The notes beneath the pieces are model-generated. The model saw nothing but the letters and a program-made list of their open reading frames with translations, was not told where the DNA came from and searched no databases. From positions 16,555 to 80,554 of the forward strand of contig CAZUUJ010000005.1 of the NCBI GenBank assembly GCA_964623625.1: a stretch of 64,000 nucleotides of DNA, given 5' to 3'. The translations under genes were made by a program, and so were the position numbers. This document shows, one piece after another, positions 57,771 through 64,000 of this stretch. The stretch's first letter is position 1, and each line of letters opens with the position of its first letter. Source of the stretch: CAZLGM01 sp964623625 (GTDB lineage: Bacteria > Desulfobacterota > Desulfobulbia > Desulfobulbales > Desulfocapsaceae).

Positions 57771-58666
57771 TTGGCAGCCCTGTTGTGTTGCGGCAAACTT
57801 CCTGCTACCAGAACGATCAGACCCCCAAAAATCAATACAATACCGGTAATAACAGTCAAGTTGATCTGTTCACCCAGGATGAGAATGCCTAGGGTTGCAG
57901 CCGTCATTGGTTCGGCCAGTGAAAGTGTTGTTGCTGTGCCCACTTTGGTTGTTTTGAGTCCCTGGGCAAAAAGCAGATAGGGAATGGCAGTAGCGCCGAT
58001 GCCTAAATATAGCATAGTGCCAATGGCTTTCGGTTGCATAAGCCAGTTCATATCAATCCGCAGGAGAAGAGGTGAGAGGATCAGGGCTGCAAGAGAAAAG
58101 ATAATGGCCAAAATGCCAAAGGTTGAGTGTTGTTTGAGTGTTCCTTTTAAAACAAGAGTCAAGGAGGCATAACAGCAACCGGCGCCTATGGCAAGCAGGA
58201 TGCCGATGATATCTGCGTTTACGGCTCTTCCGGTATAACCTAACAGGGCACAGCCGGAAATAGCCAGCAATGTTGCTGCAATCCAACGTTTACCAATACG
58301 TTCACCAAGAAATAAGAAACCAAGCAGTCCTCCGGCAATAGGAGCGCTGCCGATTCCGACTACTGTACCGATGGCAACACCTGTTTTGGCAACTCCAGAG
58401 AAAAAACAAAGTTGAAAGCCTGCAGTGAAGCCTGCGGCTAATAAAAGAGGAATTTTGGGCAGGGATGAAAGTCCTCTCAATTCCCTGCGTGAATAGGCCA
58501 GAAATAAAAGGGCAAAACTACCGACCACAAGACGCAGTGTGCCGACAATCAGGGGATCAAAGCCGGATGGTGAGAAGGCCTGCGCCGTCCCGGTTGTTCC
58601 CCAAAGAACGGCGCCAGCCAGGATAAACCAGTGGCCGGAGATTGTGGTCGGATTTCGATCGTTCAA
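57767..58666 (-). CDS. EamA-family (DMT superfamily) permease
   Basis: The 299-residue protein has ten predicted helices in two EamA repeats (ILAGAVLWGTTGTAQAFSPSG start; a second-repeat PYLLFAQGLKTTKVGTAT). It overlaps the ABC ATPase gene by 4 bases on one side and the other EamA gene on the other. The two EamA genes are divergent in sequence, so not a recent duplication. Confidence 0.87.
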   Translation of the reverse strand: MNDRNPTTISGHWFILAGAVLWGTTGTAQAFSPSGFDPLIVGTLRLVVGSFALLFLAYSRRELRGLSSLPKIPLLLAAGFTAGFQLCFFSGVAKTGVAIGTVVGIGSAPIAGGLLGFLFLGERIGKRWIAATLLAISGCALLGYTGRAVNADIIGILLAIGAGCCYASLTLVLKGTLKQHSTFGILAIIFSLAALILSPLLLRIDMNWLMQPKAIGTMLYLGIGATAIPYLLFAQGLKTTKVGTATTLSLAEPMTAATLGILILGEQINLTVITGIVLIFGGLIVLVAGSLPQHNRAAK

Positions 58667-59388
58667 GAGAGCACTTTACGCAAAAAATGCCTGGTAGCTT
58701 CTTTCTGCGGGTTGGTGATCACCTGATCGGGTGGACCGATTTCCTCGATCACTCCGCTGTGAAAAAAGGCTATTTTATCTGAAACCTCTTTGGCAAAACC
58801 AATCTCGTGGGTGACGCAGATCATAGTCATGCCGTCATCACTGAGCATCCTCAAAGTATCCAGAACTTCACCAACCAGTTCAGGGTCCAATGCCGAGGTG
58901 ACTTCATCAAACAGCATGTAATCCGGTTTCATGGTAAGTGCTCTGGCAATAGCAAGTCGCTGTTGCTGGCCGCCGGACAATCTACTGGGATATTCTTCCA
59001 GTTTATCTCCAAGTCCTACATGTTCCAATTGTTGTCTGGCTAACTCTATGGCTTCCTGTTTACTCTTTTTTTGGACAACCCGTGGAGCCAAAGCGGCATT
59101 TTCAAGTACAGTCAGATGAGGAAAGGAGTTCCACTGTTGAAAGACCATTCCGATTTTCTGTCTAAGTTTATCCTGGTCGGTTTCTCTGCCATGAACGTCG
59201 ATGTTATCCACAAAAATCTTGCCTTTCTGGATGTCTTCGATTCCATTAATACAGTAAAGCAGTGTCGATTTACCGCTGCCGCTGCTGCCGATGATACTGA
59301 CCACCTCACCGTTGTTTACATCAAGGTCGATCCCAAGCAATATCTGTTGGTCTCCGAACGATTTGTGGACGTTTTGAATTCGTATCAT
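58663..59388 (-). CDS. Polar amino acid ABC transporter ATP-binding protein
   Basis: The 241-residue ATPase has Walker A GSSGSGKSTLL, Q-loop VFQQWNSFPHLTV, signature LSGGQQQRLAIARAL, Walker B YMLFDEVTSALDPELV and the H-loop VTHEIGFA. It belongs to the GlnQ/ArtP/GltL group (about 240 residues). It energises uptake through the two permeases encoded upstream. Overlaps of 4 bases on both sides show tight coupling. Confidence 0.93.
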   Translation of the reverse strand: MIRIQNVHKSFGDQQILLGIDLDVNNGEVVSIIGSSGSGKSTLLYCINGIEDIQKGKIFVDNIDVHGRETDQDKLRQKIGMVFQQWNSFPHLTVLENAALAPRVVQKKSKQEAIELARQQLEHVGLGDKLEEYPSRLSGGQQQRLAIARALTMKPDYMLFDEVTSALDPELVGEVLDTLRMLSDDGMTMICVTHEIGFAKEVSDKIAFFHSGVIEEIGPPDQVITNPQKEATRHFLRKVLS

Positions 59389-60041
59389 GTCGCCATCTTC
59401 CTCTCGATATATTTACCATAAATGGAAAGCGGATAGGAAATGATGAAGTAGAATAGCCCTACACCGATAAGAATCTGAAGTGGTTGTTGGGTTCTGGTAA
59501 TCAACTGTTCTGAGGTGCGCAGTAGTTCCATATAACCGATTACCGACACCAGGGCCGAGTCTTTGATAACAGCCAGGGCCACACCAAGCCATGAGGGAAA
59601 AACGGTCCGCAAACCGATGGGAAGCCTGACAAAGACAACGGTTTGCCAGTATGACATACCCAGGGATCGGGCGGTAATCCTCATGGAAGGGCCAACACTT
59701 TCAAACCCGCCACGGAAGACTTCGCTCATAAAGGCCATGGTGTACAGTGACAGGATTATGGAACCTGAAACAAAGGGATTTAGGGGATGACCGATAGCAC
59801 CCACATAAGTAGAAAACAGAATAAGCTGAATAATCAAAGGCACGGATCTCAGCACATCGAGGATTGCACCAAGAACTGTATTTGCAAACCGGTTTGTTTC
59901 GGCGCGTAGAAAACCGACCACGAGACCTAATAAGGAGCCAGCAATAATAGCAACCACCGAGATAGTGACGGTATTGAGAACCCCGGTGAGGATAAATCCT
60001 GAGTCATTCCAGGACAGTGGTGTGAAAAAAGAGCTGCCCAT
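59385..60041 (-). CDS. Polar amino acid ABC transporter permease
   Basis: The 218-residue protein has about five helices and the amino-acid-permease EAA-type loop FRGGFESVGPSMRITARSLG. It overlaps the ATPase gene by 4 bases and its partner permease by 1 base. With that partner it forms the membrane channel. Confidence 0.9.
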   Translation of the reverse strand: MGSSFFTPLSWNDSGFILTGVLNTVTISVVAIIAGSLLGLVVGFLRAETNRFANTVLGAILDVLRSVPLIIQLILFSTYVGAIGHPLNPFVSGSIILSLYTMAFMSEVFRGGFESVGPSMRITARSLGMSYWQTVVFVRLPIGLRTVFPSWLGVALAVIKDSALVSVIGYMELLRTSEQLITRTQQPLQILIGVGLFYFIISYPLSIYGKYIERKMAT

Positions 60042-60706
60042 CAGATATCTCCTCGAAAGAGTTTTCCGGCAATAGCGGAGCTGGTGAACAGAACAATCTT
60101 CGTTATGACAAAGTAGAGAACAGCCGCTACCATAAAGAATTCCAGCGTTCTGAACGACAGGGACTGAAGACGCTGGGTTTCTCCGGAAAGCTCGTTCATA
60201 CCGACCAGAATGCCAAGTGAACTCATGAGGATCGACCAGACAAACTGATTGGTCATCGGGTGGTAAATGCGTCTGAACATCTGCGGCAGAATCACATACC
60301 GATAAACCTGGATGGACGTCATGCCAAGTGATTTGGAGGCCGCATACTGGGTTGTTGGAATAGACTGAAAGCCGCCTCTGAACGTTTCAGTGAGGTAACC
60401 TGCATTAATAAAGACCAGGGCGCTTAGAACGGCAAAGTATGGGGAGAGATGGATGCCGAAAGCACCAAGACCAAAATAGGCCATATAGATCTGGAAAAGA
60501 GCAGGTGTGTTTCTGGCAATCTCGACCCAGATATTGGCAAGCCAAACAAGCGGTTTTGTGCTGGACATTTTGGCAATAGCAAGCAGCACACCGATGCAGA
60601 TGCCAATCAACATGGAAAAGACGGAAACATGCAGTGTTACGAAGGCTCCGTGGAGGAGCTGGTCCATCTTCTGAAACACAATGTTCCAGTGAAACTCATA
60701 TTGCAT
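60041..60706 (-). CDS. Polar amino acid ABC transporter permease
   Basis: The 221-residue protein has about five helices and the loop FRGGFQSIPTTQYAASKSLG, characteristic of His/Glu/Gln-type permeases. It is partner to the permease encoded directly downstream. A gap of 172 bases separates it from the binding-protein gene upstream; no gene or convincing terminator was seen there. Confidence 0.9.
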   Translation of the reverse strand: MQYEFHWNIVFQKMDQLLHGAFVTLHVSVFSMLIGICIGVLLAIAKMSSTKPLVWLANIWVEIARNTPALFQIYMAYFGLGAFGIHLSPYFAVLSALVFINAGYLTETFRGGFQSIPTTQYAASKSLGMTSIQVYRYVILPQMFRRIYHPMTNQFVWSILMSSLGILVGMNELSGETQRLQSLSFRTLEFFMVAAVLYFVITKIVLFTSSAIAGKLFRGDI

Positions 60707-60878
60707 GGGTTATCCCGTTCAGACAATCAAATGAATCAACCCGATGTTGAAAACAAACTAATCTCTTTACATTTATCCGACAGGAGTCGGACAAACAGTT
60801 ATGGCAGCCCCATAACTGTGGTTGAAAGCAGAGTAATGAGCATACAACCATCAGCAAGAGCCGGAAAGAAGCTATAAT

Positions 60879-61703
60879 CTATTTGTTATCCCGCAGTGCC
60901 TGCAGTAAAGCGGCGGGAGCATCGGTGCCGAAATGCTTGTTGTATCTTTTGTTCATATTGCCGTCTCTGATCTGATGGATCAAAAAAAGATTGATATAAT
61001 TTAGCCAGGCAACCTCGTTTCTTCGGGTGATAATACCAACGATATCGTCATAATCCGGAACAAACGGACCGGCCACATAATCTTTGAATTCTTTGGTCTG
61101 CAGTTTAGTGGCAATGTTGGTGTTAGTTGAAATAATGGCGTCGACTTTGCCCTGATAGAGCCCAAGATAGGCATCGTTTTCAGATTTGAAGGCGGTATAG
61201 TTTGATTTTCCCCACCCTTTTTTCTTTGCATACGCCAGGTATTCGGTTTCATAAGTGGTGCCCAGGGCGGCGCCTACTTTCACATTCTTAAGATCGTTAA
61301 AAGTTTTGATGTTGGTGCCTTTTTTTGAAAAAACCTGAAATTTAAAGACAAAATAGGGATATGAAAAACCTACCGATTTAGCCCTTTCCAAAGTATCCGA
61401 GGTGGAACCGATAACAACATCGGTTTTGCCTGAAATCAGCGAAGGGATTCGGTCGCCCCAGGTCAGGTTGAATACTTTTACTTTCACTCCAAGTGCTACC
61501 GCCAGATCATTGCAGTAGTCAACATCAAAGCCTGCAGGTTTGTTGTCTTTATCAAAGTAACCCATGGGAGGAAAATCAAGAACAACTCCGCAGTTGAGCA
61601 CACCTTTTTTTATAACGTTATCAAGTTGATCTCCTTGTACTGTAAGCGGTGGCAGAAGCGTGATTACCGTCATTATCAGAAGTGCTTGCATAATCCGTTT
61701 CAT
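60879..61703 (-). CDS. Polar amino acid ABC transporter substrate-binding protein
   Basis: The 274-residue protein has a signal peptide (about 1-24, VQGDQ after the cleavage region) and the SBP_bac_3 pattern: VLNCGVVLDFPPMGYFD, GFDVDYCNDLAVALGVKVK, then SGKTDVVIGSTSDTLERA. These include the ligand-binding Asp/Arg positions of Gln/Glu/Arg-type binding proteins. A GGAG site lies upstream of the ATG. As the first gene of the operon it delivers substrate to the permeases encoded downstream. The exact amino acid cannot be assigned. Confidence 0.92.
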   Translation of the reverse strand: MKRIMQALLIMTVITLLPPLTVQGDQLDNVIKKGVLNCGVVLDFPPMGYFDKDNKPAGFDVDYCNDLAVALGVKVKVFNLTWGDRIPSLISGKTDVVIGSTSDTLERAKSVGFSYPYFVFKFQVFSKKGTNIKTFNDLKNVKVGAALGTTYETEYLAYAKKKGWGKSNYTAFKSENDAYLGLYQGKVDAIISTNTNIATKLQTKEFKDYVAGPFVPDYDDIVGIITRRNEVAWLNYINLFLIHQIRDGNMNKRYNKHFGTDAPAALLQALRDNK

Positions 61704-61843
61704 CTTGGTCTCCTTTTTAAGGTCTGAATTTTATAAAACAATGGGCAAATACAGCTTACCTATAATCACGGTTGAGTACAAGAATACCGATTGATTTGGT
61801 CAGTACTCTTATACGAAATGAATTGTTGATCAAGCCGTTTGGG

Positions 61844-64000
61844 TCAACTGAGCTGTCTGACTTTGTTGAACTGGAGTTTTAATTTTTTTTCGGAAACTGG
61901 AAATTTCGTTCTTAACTCAGGAGCAAAAAGCGAGATTCTGAATTCCTGGATCATTGTCTGATAGATGCTGAGTTGCTGCAGACATTCTTCGGACAACTCG
62001 TTTTTCTGTTTCATAATTGATTGCAGACGATTCAGGTGAAGGGATAACTGCTTTGCTTTTTTCTGGTCCTTTGACGGATCGATATGGGCCCGTTCAATAC
62101 GGATTGCCAGTCCGTCCATGTACCGGATGCAATCGTCAGAATCCGATAGGCTGAAACGATGAATAAAATCCTGGGGAACGATGTCGAGCAGCAGTTTTTC
62201 ATACCGCTTAAACCGGGCTTCATCGTAGCTTCGGCTTTTTCGGGCCAGTTCACTGTATTGACAGATTTTTGTGGCTGCTTCGTTTCGTTTGCGCAGGACT
62301 TTCATAAGTTGGTCGAAAATCTGTTGACTTAGTTGAAGAAATCGCTGTTTTTTTATTTTTTGGATTGTTTGTGAAAAGAGTTCTTTTGATGGAATGGCGG
62401 TTGTCGGCAGGGAAAAAACAGAGGTGAGAATAGAATCCAGCACGGCTTCCACTGCCTGCTGTTTATTACCGATTCCGCCAATGAACCAGAGAGAGGACGG
62501 ACCGGAGAGAGAGGTCGAGCACATCTTCCTTAAGCTCTTGTACTCGTGTGAGAAATGGCGTCGAAACAGAAACAGTATACCCTTTGCGGTCTGTTCGAGA
62601 GAGTGGCGCCTGTTTTTATCAAACAGGACTTTGACACCCCCTCGGTCCGGAACAGCCTGAAGAGTCGGGTATAGGTATCCTGAAATATCGCCTTGAGCGG
62701 AGTACAGGGTGATTCGTTTTGGCAATTCATCAAAGTCGCAGTCGTCGAAGATTTTTCCGGCGTACTTTTCCATGAGTTGTCTGTCTTTCTTTTTTGCTTT
62801 GCCTTTTCCTGCAGATTTTTGTGGTGATGAGAGCAAAGCGATCAGAATCCCGAAATCCCGGCCTGTTGCCACAGTCTTTCCGGCAGGGTCAAAAAGTAAA
62901 AAACGCATTTTCAGGTGGGGCGGCATGTCTGAGGGCCAATCGGAGCGGCGAATCCCTAAACGAAAGAATTTGAAAATGGAATTCTCCAGGGCGAGAAAGA
63001 ACGAGCCCTGACTCTTACTGATATCGTCCAGGACCTTTTCAACGGTCTTGTTGATCGGTACAAGCTGTTTTCTGAAATGCTTGGGAAGCCCCCGTAATAG
63101 AAATTCGGTTTTTTCCTGCAAAAGCCCCGGCACCAGCCACTCGAAAGCTGCCGGGTTGATTGTTTCGGCAAGATCAACGGGGATTTGAATGGTAACGCCG
63201 TCATCATCAGAACCTGGTTTGAAGTGATATTCGAGTTTGAACTCTGTAGAGCCAATCGTCAATACAGGCGGGAAGTCGGCAAGTTCTTTATCTTCGGGTT
63301 TTCGGTTGACGATGTCCGTCTCGGACATCGTCAATAAGTTAAGATGGGATTTTTTCTTTAAAAACCGGTTCAGGGTAAAACGGTCATAGACTGATAGGGG
63401 CAGCTTTTCACTGTAAAAGGAGTGAAGGCCATAATCATCGATAAGGATGTCGCGTTTTCGAAGTTTTGCCTCTTTTTTTCTCCATGTATCGATAAGTGCC
63501 CTATTGTGGTTAACAAAGTTGTATTTACCGACAATATGGCCTTCAAGCAATGCCTGCCCTATAAAGATATTCTGGGCTTGCTGTCTGTTTTTCTTGTGGC
63601 GTCTGCCAAAATTAGCAGTTCTATCCTGAATAACAGGCAGACCGAAAAGTGAAACCTTTTCGTCACAGATAACCTGGCCGGTTTTTTTCTGCCATCGGGG
63701 ATTAGACCAGGAGTATTTACAGAGTTCCCCCCCTGCCAACTCAATCCATTCAGGTTCGATTGTGGCAACAGTCAAACCGTAAAGTCTGTTGGTCTCTAGA
63801 AAGGAGGCTGCCAGGATCCAGTTGCCGCCTTTTAAGAACTGGTGGGAGCCAGGAAAGATCATGAGTTCTTTGTTGAAGCCGCCCTGATATAGATGGCCTT
63901 TTTTCTTCCGTCCAATATTTCGTAAGAAACCACAAAGAAGTGATTGATGAATAGCTGCATAGGACGCTTCATTGCTGTTTTCTTTAAAGCCTTTATGGCG
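61844..64000 (-). CDS. hrpA: ATP-dependent RNA helicase HrpA-type, C-terminal part (gene runs off the right edge)
   Basis: The visible 718 codons lack the DEAH core and begin inside the gene; the frame is open at base 64000. The text matches the C-terminal region of HrpA (DUF3418): a conserved AIHQSLLCGFLRNIG near the open end, then IFPGSHQFLKGGNWILAASFLETNRLYG (shown here as one continuous match split in the family), EPEWIELAGG, LPVSVYDRF-like LPLSVYDRFTL, and PVDLAETINPAAFEWLVPGLL. HrpA helicases unwind RNA; a role in ribosome rescue is known in E. coli. The start lies outside the window. Confidence 0.88.
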   Translation of the reverse strand, partial: RHKGFKENSNEASYAAIHQSLLCGFLRNIGRKKKGHLYQGGFNKELMIFPGSHQFLKGGNWILAASFLETNRLYGLTVATIEPEWIELAGGELCKYSWSNPRWQKKTGQVICDEKVSLFGLPVIQDRTANFGRRHKKNRQQAQNIFIGQALLEGHIVGKYNFVNHNRALIDTWRKKEAKLRKRDILIDDYGLHSFYSEKLPLSVYDRFTLNRFLKKKSHLNLLTMSETDIVNRKPEDKELADFPPVLTIGSTEFKLEYHFKPGSDDDGVTIQIPVDLAETINPAAFEWLVPGLLQEKTEFLLRGLPKHFRKQLVPINKTVEKVLDDISKSQGSFFLALENSIFKFFRLGIRRSDWPSDMPPHLKMRFLLFDPAGKTVATGRDFGILIALLSSPQKSAGKGKAKKKDRQLMEKYAGKIFDDCDFDELPKRITLYSAQGDISGYLYPTLQAVPDRGGVKVLFDKNRRHSLEQTAKGILFLFRRHFSHEYKSLRKMCSTSLSGPSSLWFIGGIGNKQQAVEAVLDSILTSVFSLPTTAIPSKELFSQTIQKIKKQRFLQLSQQIFDQLMKVLRKRNEAATKICQYSELARKSRSYDEARFKRYEKLLLDIVPQDFIHRFSLSDSDDCIRYMDGLAIRIERAHIDPSKDQKKAKQLSLHLNRLQSIMKQKNELSEECLQQLSIYQTMIQEFRISLFAPELRTKFPVSEKKLKLQFNKVRQLS

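Overview
The window looks like chromosome of a Gram-negative, probably anaerobic bacterium. The best guess is a Desulfobacterota member related to the Desulfobulbales. This rests on gene content only: kdsB (LPS), long PAS/HisKA sensor batteries, an NapH-like polyferredoxin fusion, a thioredoxin reductase-like flavoprotein without NADPH motifs, and an FAD oxidoreductase-ACP-ketosynthase cluster. No rRNA, tRNA, CRISPR array, transposase, integrase or phage gene was recognised.

Layout. 0-2.7 kb (minus): end of a fatty-acid-like cluster (FAD oxidoreductase, acyl carrier protein, ketosynthase). 3.2-5.5 kb (plus): thioredoxin reductase-like protein, a membrane-anchored protein and a repeat-rich lipoprotein closed by a strong terminator. 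6.1-19.9 kb (plus): signalling block with an NtrB/ZraS-type kinase, then two paralogous modules. Each module pairs a HisKA_2 kinase with a giant REC-PAS-HisKA-HATPase-REC hybrid kinase; the second also has a periplasmic binding protein. 20.3-36.8 kb: mostly housekeeping (DUF4126, glgB, yqgE, rlmH, rsmJ, kdsB, mdh, a CofD/YvcK-like protein, a universal stress protein with a kinase-like partner, panE), interrupted by an unusual cNMP-AAA+-polyferredoxin fusion preceded by 22-bp tandem repeats.

37.1-46.7 kb is an accessory zone, visibly AT-richer and all on the plus strand. Small unrelated genes (FRG-domain, DinB-like, lipoproteins, flavodoxin-like, DUF6176, Fe-S, Mth938-like, ATP-grasp) are separated by short structured repeats, and several genes are broken. 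In one, a 146-bp multi-hairpin element sits inside an N-formylglutamate amidohydrolase gene; removing it exactly restores a 267-codon reading frame. 46.7-56.8 kb carries further single genes (rsgA, a Cys-rich secreted protein, HAD, methyltransferase, nitrilase, signal peptidase). 56.9-61.7 kb (minus) is a polar amino-acid ABC transporter operon extended by two EamA permeases. The right edge is the C-terminal part of an HrpA-type helicase.

The most striking non-gene content is dispersed repeats. Family A is palindromic, with ends like CCTGAATCCGTGA. Family B is the 86-146 bp multi-hairpin element, always placed just after a T-run. Families C and D are about 100-bp hairpin elements between accessory genes, and there are also REP-like GTCATTGC repeats. 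All functions are inferred from reading the translated sequence; no database search was possible.
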